From JBBPZK01 sp965219175 (GTDB taxonomy: Bacteria > Actinomycetota > Rubrobacteria > Rubrobacterales > Rubrobacteraceae), in assembly GCA_965219175.1 (NCBI GenBank), contig CBDCNI010000001.1, positions 1,364,001 through 1,428,000 of the forward strand: DNA of 64,000 bases, in the 5' to 3' direction. Positions 17,060-25,622 of the stretch are shown piece after piece (positions within the stretch are counted from its first letter, which is position 1; every line of letters starts with the position of its first letter). A program made the position numbers and the translations under genes. The notes under the pieces are model-generated. The model made no database searches. It saw only the letters and a program-made list of their open reading frames with translations, and was not told the origin of the DNA.

Positions 17060-18672
17060 ACGCGCCGCGCCACCGCGCCTTCGGCCGGCTCGGTTTCGTA
17101 CTTCTCTTTCCAGGCGGTAAAGCCGCCTTCGAGGGCTGTCGCGTCGAAACCCATTTTGTTCAGCCTCCGCGCCGCACGGGCGCTGGTCGCTTCGTCCGGT
17201 CACGAGCAGTACGCGACTATGCGCCGGCCTTCGACCTGGCTTCCGCGTTCTTCTTTCCACTCCCGCGCCCACTCATCTATCTGGTCCGGTGGGAGGCGGA
17301 TCGCACCCGGAACGCGGTTATGGTCCGCCTCGAACTGCGAGCGGGTCCTCACGTCGAGCACGACCGGCGGGTCGTCGCTATCCAGCATGTTGCGGAGTTG
17401 CTCCGGGCTCACCCTGATCGACTCGCTCGCGTCGCCCTCGAAGATGCCTCCGGCGTCGTCCCTTTCCTCCTCGTGGGTCTCGTTCTCGACCGCCCGGCCG
17501 TAGGCGTTCGAAAGCGGAGTCGCCGAAACGCCGTGCGCCACCACCGAGACGGTTACCACTACTCCTACCACCGCCAGGAGGAACTCGGATTGCGCGACCC
17601 CGGCCTGGACGACGAGCAGGGCTAGCAGGAGCGAGTTCAGGCCGCGCGGCCCGAACCATCCAATAAAGGCTCTCGCCCGGTTGCTGATGGCCGCTTTGCG
17701 GAGCACGAGACCTATCGCCAGCGGACGGGCGACGAAGATCACGACCGCCGCGAGGATTAACGCCGAGACGAGCGGAACCTCGGTGAAGAGGCCGGAGAGC
17801 ACAGCCCCGAACAGGATGAACGCCAGCAGCATCGCCATCTCGCTCGTCGTCTCGCCATAGTCCAGGAAACACTGGCAGAGGTCGAAGTTCAGGACGGCGA
17901 CCGCGAAACCGGCGGCGAACGCGGCCAGGAAACCGTCCCCGCCGAGGACCGTGGCGGCGGAGTAAGCCAGCAGCACTATCCCGACGCCGTAGAGCGATTG
18001 GTACACCTCGCTGATACTGTAGCGCTCGTTGGCCTTGCTCATCAGCCACGCCGACCCCGCGCCGACGGCAAAACCAACGACCGGACCGAGGATGAGGACC
18101 TTTCCGACGAGAACCGTCCACCCTGCGATGCCCGCCGCCTCCGAGTTGGCGAGCGCTATGAGGATCAAAAGCGTCGGCAACACCACTATGTCGTTCGTCC
18201 CGGCCTCGATGTTGAGCGCTTGGCGCACGGAGGCGGGGATGCGCTCCTCTCGCACCACGTCGCGCAAGACTACCGGGTCCGTGGAGGCCAGGATGGTCCC
18301 GAGGAGCAGCGATTCGAGGACCGGGATGTGAAGCAAGAAGTAAGACCCGACCGCGATGACCGCCACTATGATGACCGTCCCAGGCCCGAGCGAGAGGATC
18401 GGGACGAACCCCGCGCCGCCCATGCCGATGTTGCCTATCCTAACGGCTTCGAGGCAGAGGACCATCGCCAGCGTCAGCGTCGCCACGGTTTCGAGCAACG
18501 CGCTCTCCGGGCCGAGCTTGAGTACGCCCAGGCCATGCTCCCCGAGCAGGAAACCGAGCCCGAGGAAGATGATCGGGAACGATACCGGCGCCCGGTCTAC
18601 TATTCCCGACGCGAGCCCCGCTACGGTGAGCACGATGGCTACCAACGCGAACCCTGTTACGAGGTCCGGCAA
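17056..18672 (-). CDS. Cation:proton antiporter fused to a rhodanese domain, with in-frame TGA (candidate selenocysteine)
   Basis: Residues 1-400 are a CPA1/NhaP-type antiporter with about 12-13 membrane helices, exchanging Na+ or K+ for H+ (ASTDPVVLRDVVREERIP, then AGTNDIVVLPTLLI). Residues 430-490 begin a cytoplasmic rhodanese domain (DDPPVVLDVRTRSQFEADH, then RIVAYCS). Ordinary translation stops at 17200, at a TGA right after YCS. Beyond it the same frame continues for 47 codons as a normal rhodanese end (PDEATSARAARRL, then GFDATALEGGFTAWKEKYE) and stops with TAG at 17056. In this rhodanese subfamily I recall the loop as YCxCP(N/D)EA, so TGA sits at the second cysteine. Either selenocysteine insertion or a nonsense mutation explains it; the conventional product would be 490 residues. 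Confidence 0.75.
17162..17202 (-). promoter_or_regulatory. Candidate bacterial SECIS hairpin next to in-frame TGA
   Basis: On the coding strand, TGA is at 17202-17200. The next bases fold into a hairpin over 17191-17162: AGC/GCU outer pairs, a 2-base mismatch, CC/GG, one bulged A, then a 5-bp GCGCC/GGCGC stem closed by the loop CGUGC at 17178-17174. The loop begins 22 bases after the TGA and has G at its second position, within the geometry described for bacterial SECIS elements (loop 16-37 bases from UGA, G among the first two loop bases). GC-rich coding sequence folds easily, so this is suggestive only. Confidence 0.4.
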
Positions 18673-18687
18673 GACGCCCTCCCATCT

Positions 18688-18738
18688 GAAAACTTACTGT
18701 CATGGGATTCCGGTCTTACTCCAATCGGAAAACTTACT
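18688..18738 (-). repeat. Direct repeats upstream of the antiporter gene
   Basis: Read on the antiporter strand, AGTAAGTTTTC occurs twice (18738-18728 and 18698-18688), with a half copy AGTAAG between them (18720-18715). They lie within 70 bases upstream of the antiporter start, between it and the rhodanese gene. Repeated short boxes in this position could be binding sites for a regulator; no palindrome is seen. Confidence 0.4.
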
Positions 18739-18755
18739 CCCGGCATACGGCGCCT

Positions 18756-19118
18756 TCATCTACCTTTGCTGGCCGACGCCCCAGCGGACGAGCGTTTGCC
18801 TTCGGTCGGCAGGCCCGCCTCTATCCACGCCTGCTTGCCTTCGGCGAAGTGAAGCACCCGCTTGTAGCCCATCTCTTCCAGCTCGCGGGATTCTTCACTG
18901 GAGGACGCACATTTTTCGTTCATGCAGTAGACGACGATCTCGGCGTTTTTGTCGGGCAGTACCTTTTCCGCCTCGTCCACGAACTCGTAGGGCAGGTTGA
19001 CCGCGCCCGGCAGGTGGCTGCTCGCGTAGTGCGCCGGTGAGAGCGCGTCGACCAGGACGAAGTCGTCTCCGCGTTCGATCTTCTCTCTAAGCTCTTCACG
19101 AGTTATGTTCTCCGCCAC
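18756..19118 (-). CDS. Single-domain rhodanese-like protein
   Basis: A 120-residue rhodanese-like protein. The start strand DDFVLVDALSPAHYASSHLPGAVNLP and the active-site loop VVYCMNEKCASSSEESRELEEMG are present, with the catalytic cysteine at about residue 68 and a second cysteine 5 residues later. Rhodaneses carry persulfide sulfur on this cysteine. I chose the GTG at 19118, preceded by GGGAG, because sequence farther upstream has no coding character. It lies 83 bases upstream of the antiporter-rhodanese gene and is probably in the same transcript. A decayed copy of its C-terminus is found at 50938-51009. Confidence 0.85.
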   Translation of the reverse strand: MAENITREELREKIERGDDFVLVDALSPAHYASSHLPGAVNLPYEFVDEAEKVLPDKNAEIVVYCMNEKCASSSEESRELEEMGYKRVLHFAEGKQAWIEAGLPTEGKRSSAGASASKGR

Positions 19119-19132
19119 GGTTCTCCCTTCTC

Positions 19133-19588
19133 TCAGCCTTCCAGGTAGATGTAAGCTAGGTCGGTCGCGGCTGTGTAGACTACGTGGTGAACGGCGTCCA
19201 CGGCGATCTCCGTAGCGCCCCACTCCCAAATGGGAGGAGCTACCTCAAGGGCCGGCAGCATTACCTGCTCCGCCCCGAGTACGACGCCGAAGTGGGCGAG
19301 GGCGGCCGGAACTCCCTTGAGGCCGGCCGCGCCGATGAGACCGCGCACGGCTCCCCACCCGGCGCCGTAGCCCCAGTGGACTAGGTTGCCGAACCTGGCC
19401 TTCGATTCCTCGTCCTCGAAGTCCATGCCAAGCACCTTCGCCGCCGCGTCGGCCGGGGCGTTGCTCGCCTCCCGGTCCCGGAGCTTCATCTCCAGCGTGC
19501 TCGACGCTGTCATCGTCGCCGTTCCGACCAGCCCGGCCAATAAGCCTTTGCCGATCAACGCTACTGGACTCGAACTGTTTGTTCTCAT
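19133..19588 (-). CDS. Membrane-associated protein, DUF1440/YagU-like
   Basis: A 151-residue protein with an N-terminal glycine-rich hydrophobic helix (ALIGKGLLAGLVGTATMTASS) and three further weakly hydrophobic segments (WGYGAGWGAVRGLIGAAG, PAALAHFGVVLGAEQVML, VDAVHHVVYTAATDLAYI). The pattern and size resemble the YagU/DUF1440 membrane proteins, which have been linked to acid resistance in E. coli; this match is by eye. The ATG at 19588 has a GAGG ribosome site. It lies 14 bases before the rhodanese gene. Confidence 0.65.
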   Translation of the reverse strand: MRTNSSSPVALIGKGLLAGLVGTATMTASSTLEMKLRDREASNAPADAAAKVLGMDFEDEESKARFGNLVHWGYGAGWGAVRGLIGAAGLKGVPAALAHFGVVLGAEQVMLPALEVAPPIWEWGATEIAVDAVHHVVYTAATDLAYIYLEG

Positions 19589-19638
19589 GGACCTCTTTCC
19601 GTTTTGTGTGGGACCTGCCGGGATAATACTAACCGGAA

Positions 19639-19896
19639 CTAGACGAGGACCTCGTCCACGTAGCACCAGCGCCAGTCCTCTCCCGGCTCGAAAGAACGGA
19701 TTATGGGGTGTTCCGTGTCGTGGAAGTGCTTCGTGGCGTGCCTGTTCTTGGAGCTGTCGCAGCAGCCTACGTGTCCGCACTCCAGGCACTCTCGCAAGTG
19801 TACCCAGGTATCGTCCATTTGGAGGCACTCTTCGCAACCCTGGGCCGATGGCTCAACGTCCCGGATCCGTTCCAGATGCGTGCATTGTTGTTGCAT
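19639..19896 (-). CDS. UBP-type zinc finger protein
   Basis: An 85-residue single-domain protein. The zinc ligands of the ZnF-UBP fold are clear: C5, H7, CEEC, CLECGHVGCC and the H-x6-H series in KNRHATKHFHDTEHPI. In eukaryotes this domain binds the free ubiquitin C-terminus. Stand-alone bacterial versions occur widely in actinobacteria, often near thioredoxin-reductase-like flavoproteins; the same combination is present here a few genes upstream (25623-27284). The bacterial ligand is not known to me. Located 31 bases after the MFS gene and probably cotranscribed. Confidence 0.9.
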   Translation of the reverse strand: MQQQCTHLERIRDVEPSAQGCEECLQMDDTWVHLRECLECGHVGCCDSSKNRHATKHFHDTEHPIIRSFEPGEDWRWCYVDEVLV

Positions 19897-19927
19897 CGTC
19901 TCTCCTCTCTCGTTCCGAACAGTTTGG

Positions 19928-21571
19928 TTACGCGGGCGCGGTAGCCTCTCCTTCAGTCTCTCCGCTATCTACTTTTTCGGTTTCTCTGACCCGTTCGGGA
20001 GATGCCGGCTTCCCCTCTATTATGAGCGCGGAGACGAGGGCGCTCGCCAGCGCCAGCCCCGCCGCGATGAACATGACGCTCCGGAAGCCCGCCACGAACG
20101 ACTCGTCCACGGCTCGATTTATCTCTCTTTGCGTCGCCGCGTCCACGCCTCGCGGAGCTTGCGCCGCCCCGAGGTCCGCTTTTTGGGCGTCCATCTGTTG
20201 TACCACCGCCGGGGGCAGGTCCAGCTTCGAGAGGCGCGAGTCGAGCGTATTGGAGAAGGCCGTGAAGACGAAGATGCCGAGGACCGCGATGGAGAGCAGG
20301 CTGGCCGTCCGGGAGACGGCGTTGTTGACCCCCGAGGCGAGACCAGAGTGCTGGCCCTCGACCGCGTTGAGCGCCGTGGTCGTGAGTGGTGCTATCACCA
20401 GAGACATACCGAAGCCCATGACCATGACCGCCGGGAAGAACGTCGTCCAGTACGAGCCGCCGATACCCGGCAGGGTGAACAAGATGAAGCCCGCTGCTGC
20501 TATGGCCGGTCCGACTATCAGGGGGAGTTTCGCCCCGTAGCGGGTCACGAGCCCGCCGGCCCACCGCGACATGAGGAACACTATGACGACGAAAGGGAGA
20601 AAGGCGCTGCCGGCTGCCGTCGCCGAGTAGCCCTGGACCTGTATGAGGTTGAACGGGAAGTAGTAGAGCGCCCCGCCGAGGCCCGCGTACAGGAAGAGCG
20701 TCAGGAGGTTGGCCCCGGAGAAGTTCCTGGAGCGGAAGAGAATGAGCGGCATCATGGGCTCGCGGCTACGGCGTTCCACGAAGATGAAAGCTATTAGGGC
20801 GGCGGCGCCGATGAGAAGGCCGAGGATCACGGGCAAGTTGCCGAAGCCCGTCTCTGAGGATTGGATCAGGCCGAAGACTATCCCCCCGAGGCCGAGAGTA
20901 GCCAGCGTAGCACCGGGAAAGTCGAGGCGGGCGGCGTCCGGGTCGCGACTTTCGGGGACGTGGCGGGCGACGAGGAAGAGCACGACGGCGGCGAGCGGCA
21001 CGTTGATAAAGAAAGCCGCCCGCCAGGAGACCGTTTGGATCAGGAACCCTCCGAGCACCGGCCCGAGCGCTGCCGTGATCCCGGAAAACCCGGACCACGT
21101 CCCTATGGCCTTGCCTCGATCCTCCTCGCTGAAAGCAGCGCTAATAATAGATAGGGAACCCGGCACCAGCATCGCCCCCCCGATCCCCTGAACGGCCCGC
21201 GCCGCTATGAGCTGCTCCGGGTTCTGGGCCAGCCCGCAGATCATCGACGCCGCCGCGAAGACGAGCACGCCCAAGGAGAAGATGCGCCTTCTTCCGTAGT
21301 GGTCACCTAAAGAACCACCGACCAGGATGAGGGCGGCGAGCATCAGGGCGTAAGATTCGACGATCCACTGTGCGTCGGTGGCGGTCGCGCCCAGGTTCCG
21401 CTGCAGCGCCGGCAGCGCCACGTTGACGACCGTCCCGTCTATGAACGCCATGCTGGAGCCGACGATGGTCGCCGCAAGGATCCAAGGTCCCGATGATGCC
21501 TCACAAGGCTCTCCGCCCTTGCCGGAGCTTATCGCCCCCTCGTCACACGGCGGCCTGCCGATGTTAGCCAT
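19928..21571 (-). CDS. MFS transporter, DHA2 (EmrB/QacA) family drug exporter
   Basis: A 547-residue, 14-helix major facilitator protein. Motif A is GGSLGDHYGRRRIF (about residues 85-98), the first helix carries SSMAFIDGTVVNVALP, which is motif D of the DHA2 family, and motif C is in the fifth helix (GFSGITAALGPVLGGFL). Members export lipophilic drugs and dyes using the proton gradient. The ATG at 21571 is favoured because AGGAGAGG lies 5 bases upstream. The long extracellular loop rich in Q, A and R near residues 460-500 is normal for the family. It follows the DUF924 gene by 11 bases. Confidence 0.9.
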   Translation of the reverse strand: MANIGRPPCDEGAISSGKGGEPCEASSGPWILAATIVGSSMAFIDGTVVNVALPALQRNLGATATDAQWIVESYALMLAALILVGGSLGDHYGRRRIFSLGVLVFAAASMICGLAQNPEQLIAARAVQGIGGAMLVPGSLSIISAAFSEEDRGKAIGTWSGFSGITAALGPVLGGFLIQTVSWRAAFFINVPLAAVVLFLVARHVPESRDPDAARLDFPGATLATLGLGGIVFGLIQSSETGFGNLPVILGLLIGAAALIAFIFVERRSREPMMPLILFRSRNFSGANLLTLFLYAGLGGALYYFPFNLIQVQGYSATAAGSAFLPFVVIVFLMSRWAGGLVTRYGAKLPLIVGPAIAAAGFILFTLPGIGGSYWTTFFPAVMVMGFGMSLVIAPLTTTALNAVEGQHSGLASGVNNAVSRTASLLSIAVLGIFVFTAFSNTLDSRLSKLDLPPAVVQQMDAQKADLGAAQAPRGVDAATQREINRAVDESFVAGFRSVMFIAAGLALASALVSALIIEGKPASPERVRETEKVDSGETEGEATAPA

Positions 21572-21582
21572 TCTCACCTCTC

Positions 21583-22161
21583 CTAAAAAGACGAGCCCGG
21601 TTGCGTCAGGAACTTCGCTTCCTCCGGCGTCGTCTCACGCCCCAGGATTTCGTTCCGGTGCGGGAAACGTCCGAACCGCTCCACGATCTCCCAGTGGCCC
21701 TCTGCGAACTCCGTAACGTCGGGGCCGTCGTCCTCATCGGCGAGCCTGTGGAACAACTCCACGGAGCGACGCTGGTCCTCCATCTCTTCGCTGTGCATGA
21801 ACGGCATGTATAGGAACATACGTTTGAAACCCGGCGACTTCCGGTCGAGGGCGTGCCTGATCGCGTACTCCGAGACCTCAAGCGCTTTCCCGTCCGTGGC
21901 GTACGTCTTCGGGTCTCCCCGGAACAGGTTGCGCGGGAACTGGTCGAGCAGTATCACCAGCGCAAGACATCCTTCCGGCTCTTCTCTCCAGCCGTCGTAC
22001 GCGCCCCGCGCCGCGTTCTCGTAGTCATCCAGGAAGCGCTCGCGGACCTGGCGGTCGAACTTCTCGTCCTTTTGGAACCACTCGTCCCGGAACTCGCCGT
22101 AGCCGGGCTCATCTTCGCGGCCGAACCAGAAGTCCAGTATTTCGGCCGATTCACTCGGCAC
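21583..22161 (-). CDS. DUF924 family protein
   Basis: A 192-residue helical protein of the DUF924 family. It shows the characteristic ILDFWFG start, the LALVILLDQFPRNLFRG segment in the middle and FLYMPFMHSEEMEDQ about two thirds along. The fold is a TPR-like helix bundle and its function is not established. It overlaps the diadenylate cyclase gene upstream by 11 bases, which suggests translational coupling within the minus-strand operon. Confidence 0.88.
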   Translation of the reverse strand: MPSESAEILDFWFGREDEPGYGEFRDEWFQKDEKFDRQVRERFLDDYENAARGAYDGWREEPEGCLALVILLDQFPRNLFRGDPKTYATDGKALEVSEYAIRHALDRKSPGFKRMFLYMPFMHSEEMEDQRRSVELFHRLADEDDGPDVTEFAEGHWEIVERFGRFPHRNEILGRETTPEEAKFLTQPGSSF

Positions 22162-22741
22162 GGCTTACCACGGCCAGGTCCTCTTCCGAGCGGGTGTAGG
22201 TTGAGCCGTTCAGTTTGGAGTTGTAGCCGTTCATCATCCAGACTTCCGGGATGATCTCCGAGATAAGCTCCCCGTCGTCGAACATCCTGACCATCGAGCT
22301 CTCCGAGACCACGACAGCCACGGCGTTCGTGCGGTAGGAGACCGAAGCCGCCGCCATGTGACGGCTGCCGAGCCCCAGAGGCACGTTGAGGTCGTCCGAG
22401 ACAGAGTCTATGTAGCGGGCCGCCGAGAGGACGACGCCCGCGTTTGAGACGACGAACGCCCCGTCGAGTTGCGCCAGCTCCTTGAGGCTCTCCCGGAGAT
22501 CCGGGTCGGTGATGTGCTTCTTATCCTCCGGATGGCCCTGCAGGGGGTCGAGGATCATCGGCCGCGACCTCTCCATTACTTCGCCCGAGTCACCGACCAC
22601 GAAGAGCGTGCCGATCTTACGCCCCTCCCGGCCCTCGCGTGCGATCTCCACCGCCAGCGCTATGGTCTGGGTCAAAACCTCCCTGTTCACACCGCGTTTG
22701 TCGGAGCACAATTCCCGGAACAAAGCGTTCTTATCTTGCAT
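22151..22741 (-). CDS. Diadenylate cyclase (DAC domain) protein
   Basis: A 196-residue, single DAC-domain protein that would join two ATP into c-di-AMP. The DGAFVVSNAGVVLSAARYI segment holds the DGA motif, and GLGSRHMAAASVSYRTNAVAVVVSES is the RHR region. The usual RHR is RHM here, so one phosphate-contacting arginine is replaced; some DAC subfamilies tolerate this, so activity is likely but unproven. There is no membrane helix (unlike CdaA) and no HhH domain (unlike DisA). Its start codon shares a base with the stop of the kinase upstream (TGATG), indicating tight coupling. Confidence 0.85.
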   Translation of the reverse strand: MQDKNALFRELCSDKRGVNREVLTQTIALAVEIAREGREGRKIGTLFVVGDSGEVMERSRPMILDPLQGHPEDKKHITDPDLRESLKELAQLDGAFVVSNAGVVLSAARYIDSVSDDLNVPLGLGSRHMAAASVSYRTNAVAVVVSESSMVRMFDDGELISEIIPEVWMMNGYNSKLNGSTYTRSEEDLAVVSRAE

Positions 22742-24204
22742 CAGCTCTCCTCTCCACTATCATAGCTTCCCGTACTCGCTACCGGCTCTTTCTCACCGTC
22801 CGGACCGTCCACCGGCAGACGGACCTCGAAACACGTATCGCCCGGCTCCGAGACCACCCGTATGTCGCCGTTGTGCCGCCCGACCACGATCCTATACCCA
22901 ACGTCCAGCCCCAGCCCGGTTCCCTCGCCGACGCCCTTAGTCGTGAAGAATGGCTCGAAGATGCGCGCCCGCAACTCCTCCGGTATGCCGGGACCGTTGT
23001 CCCGAACCCGAACCATCACCCGGTCGTTCTCACAGAAGGTCTCCACCCTGATGCGGCCCCATTCTTCTCCGGCGACGGCGTCCGCGGCGTTCTCCAGCAG
23101 GCTCGTCCAGACCTGGTTTAGTTCGGCTCCATAAGCCGTAACTCCAGGTATATCACCGTAGTCCCTCTCCACCTCGATTCCCCCGAGCCGGTAGGAGAGG
23201 ACCGCCAGGGTGTTGTCCAACTCCTCGTTTACGTCTATCTGCCCGAGCGGAGTCTGGTCCATGTGGGAGTAGGCCCTCATGGTGCTAACGAGCGCCGAGA
23301 CGCGGGTGGTCCCCGCCTCGACCTCCTCGACGAGCCCCGCTACTGAGAGCACCGCCTCCAGGTAGCGCAGCGCCTCCTCCAGGCAGATGGACCCTACGAG
23401 CCCGGCGACCTCCTCCAGATCCTCCACGGCAAGCTCCGCGCCCGCGAAAGTCGGGGCGAAGTCCCAGGCTCCTTCTATGTTGCGCTCCTCCATCCACAGG
23501 GCCAGCCCTTCCTCCCTCTCGGACGCTTCCAGGGCGTCGAAGCCGTCTGGCGAGAACCCGACGCCGACCAGTGCGCGGGCGGAGATCTCTTCCAGCCCGT
23601 CGAGCTGCTCGGGGGAGAGGCTCCCCGAGGCGGCCGAAAGGGAGATCTTCATCCCTATTGACCTCATGCTCTCGAAGCACTCCCGCAAACGCCCCGCGGC
23701 CCGGACGCTCGCTGAGGCCGGGTTGTTCAGCTCGTGGGCGAGCCCTGCAGCCAGCGTGCCCAGAGAGTTGAGCCGCTCGCGCTGTCCGGCGACTGACTGG
23801 AGGACGTGGACGCGCCCGGCCAGAGCCTTGAGCACGGTGGAGCTGAAGGCTGAGTGCGTGGCGAGCAGTTTGCGGAAGACATCCTCCGGCAGCAGGAACA
23901 TCCGGAGGTCGGTGAGCGCCCGACCCGTCGCCAGAAACGGCTTGCCCGCCAGCAGTGATACCTCCCCGAAGAACGTGCCGGGTCCGAAGACGTCTATGAC
24001 GGTCTCCCCGCCGTTGGCCCGCTTCATTATCCGTAGCTCGCCTTCGAGGATGACGTACAGGTGCTCGGCGGGCTCTCCTTCGCGGCGGTTGATCTTGCCA
24101 GCCTCTACGCGCCGCTCCTCACCGCGCTCCAAGACCCACCGCAGCCGCTCGTCGTCGAGTTCCTCGAACAGCGGCACCCGGCGCAACTCGTCAATCGTCG
24201 TCAC
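22741..24204 (-). CDS. Histidine kinase with N-terminal cyclic-nucleotide-binding domain (copy 1)
   Basis: A 487-residue soluble sensor kinase. Residues 10-130 are a cNMP/CRP-type effector domain (LFEELDDERLRWV, then GEPAEHLYVILEGELRI and FGEVSLLAGKPF). The dimerisation/phosphoacceptor box is LGTLAAGLAHELNNPASA (His about residue 157). The ATPase part has the N box (ELNQVWTSLLENAADAV), G1 (RDNGPGIPEE) and G2 (GEGTGLGLDVGYRIV). No membrane helix is seen. It is a tandem paralogue of the next kinase and overlaps it by 14 bases. There is no separate response regulator nearby except the receiver fused to the flavoprotein at the head of the operon. Confidence 0.9.
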   Translation of the reverse strand: MTTIDELRRVPLFEELDDERLRWVLERGEERRVEAGKINRREGEPAEHLYVILEGELRIMKRANGGETVIDVFGPGTFFGEVSLLAGKPFLATGRALTDLRMFLLPEDVFRKLLATHSAFSSTVLKALAGRVHVLQSVAGQRERLNSLGTLAAGLAHELNNPASASVRAAGRLRECFESMRSIGMKISLSAASGSLSPEQLDGLEEISARALVGVGFSPDGFDALEASEREEGLALWMEERNIEGAWDFAPTFAGAELAVEDLEEVAGLVGSICLEEALRYLEAVLSVAGLVEEVEAGTTRVSALVSTMRAYSHMDQTPLGQIDVNEELDNTLAVLSYRLGGIEVERDYGDIPGVTAYGAELNQVWTSLLENAADAVAGEEWGRIRVETFCENDRVMVRVRDNGPGIPEELRARIFEPFFTTKGVGEGTGLGLDVGYRIVVGRHNGDIRVVSEPGDTCFEVRLPVDGPDGEKEPVASTGSYDSGEES

Positions 24205-25615
24205 GGTTCTCCTCTCCGGAAGGGTCTATCGGCAGGCGGACCTGGAAAGTCGTCCCGTCCGGCCCTGTATCCAACCTTACGTCTCCCTTGTGCTTCCCTA
24301 TAATTATGCGGCGGACGATGTCCAGGCCGAGGCCTGTACCCTTGCCGACGTCCTTGGTGGTGAAAAAGGGTTCGAAGATCTTCCCCCGCACGTCCTCTGG
24401 GATGCCCGGCCCGGTGTCCGAAATCTCCACCAGCACCTTTCCGTTCTCGCGGGCGGTACGCACCTCTATGCGTCCGTCTCCGTCGACGGCGTCTATCGCG
24501 TTGTCCAGCAGGTTGGTCCAGACCTGGTTTAGCTCGCTGCCGTGGGCGCAGACCTTCGGCAGGTCCTCGCCGTACTCGCGCTCCACGGTCACGCTACCCT
24601 CTTTCAGCTTGTGGCCGAGCATGGTCAAAGTGCTCTCGATGCCCTCGTGGATGTCCACCTTCTGCATCGGCGCCTGGTCCATGTGAGAGTAGGACTTTAT
24701 AGCCTTCACCAGTTCGGAGATGCGGGCGGAGCCGCTCTCGATCTCACACAACAACTCGTCCCCCTCCATCTCCGCCGCGAGCCAACCCAACACGCCGGGG
24801 ACGTGCTCCCCGGAGACGTGTCCCATCAGCCCCTCTAGCCACTCTACGTCCAGGCCTGCGTTTACCAGCGTGGGGGAGAGGTCCCACGGCTCGGCGCCGT
24901 GGTCTTCCAGCCAGATCGCCACCTCGTCCTCCCGATCGCTCCGGTCCAGAGAATCGAGCATCGGCGCATCCTCCGTCCGCTTTGCTACTTCCTCCGGCAA
25001 CCTGGCGACAAATTCCCTTTCTTCCGGCGGCATCTCGATGGCGTTCAACTCTATCGCCCGGGCGGAAGAGCCCCGGAAGACCTCGCGGGCCTCACTGGCA
25101 CTACGCCTGATGGCGGCGGCCGGGTTGTTCAACTCGTGGGCGAGTCCAGCCGCTAAAGTCCCCAAAGAGGCGAGTTTCGCTTGCTGCTGGGAGACGGTCT
25201 CGTGGAGTTGCGCCCGCTCGGCGGAGGTGGAGACGATACTTTTCAGGACTTCGGGGCAGATGCGGAGCATGTTCCAGAAAGCGTCCGCGTCGAGCTTGTA
25301 GAGCTTCACGCTGATGGTAGCGTGGCCCGTGGTTGGGTACGGTTCGTCGAGGACCATGATCAACTCGGCGAAGATGTCACCCGGCCCAAGCGTCACGACG
25401 TACACTTCCTCGCCCCCGACGTTCCTGGTCCACTCGGTCTCACCTTCGAGGATGACGTAAAATCCGTCGGGCGGTTCGCCTTGCGTGGCGATCTTCATCC
25501 CGGCATCCAACTCCAATACCTCGCCCTGATCGGAGACCCAACGGAGCTTCTCGTCGTCCAGCTTTGCAAAGAGCGGGACCTCGCGCAGACGGTCGATTAT
25601 CTTCGTGACTTCCAT
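24191..25615 (-). CDS. Histidine kinase with N-terminal cyclic-nucleotide-binding domain (copy 2)
   Basis: A 474-residue paralogue of the kinase at 22741-24204 with the same order: effector domain (LFAKLDDEKLRWVSDQG, then GDIFAELIMVLDEPYPT), H box GLAHELNNPAAA (about residue 163), N box ELNQVWTNLLDNAIDAV, and ATPase glycine boxes DTGPGIPED and GKGTGLGLDIVRRII. The effector pocket in both copies lacks a clearly canonical cAMP-phosphate loop, so the ligand is open. It starts 8 bases after the flavoprotein stop. The two kinases may form a heterodimer or feed the same receiver. Confidence 0.9.
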   Translation of the reverse strand: MEVTKIIDRLREVPLFAKLDDEKLRWVSDQGEVLELDAGMKIATQGEPPDGFYVILEGETEWTRNVGGEEVYVVTLGPGDIFAELIMVLDEPYPTTGHATISVKLYKLDADAFWNMLRICPEVLKSIVSTSAERAQLHETVSQQQAKLASLGTLAAGLAHELNNPAAAIRRSASEAREVFRGSSARAIELNAIEMPPEEREFVARLPEEVAKRTEDAPMLDSLDRSDREDEVAIWLEDHGAEPWDLSPTLVNAGLDVEWLEGLMGHVSGEHVPGVLGWLAAEMEGDELLCEIESGSARISELVKAIKSYSHMDQAPMQKVDIHEGIESTLTMLGHKLKEGSVTVEREYGEDLPKVCAHGSELNQVWTNLLDNAIDAVDGDGRIEVRTARENGKVLVEISDTGPGIPEDVRGKIFEPFFTTKDVGKGTGLGLDIVRRIIIGKHKGDVRLDTGPDGTTFQVRLPIDPSGEENRDDD

Positions 25616-25622
25616 AGCTCCG

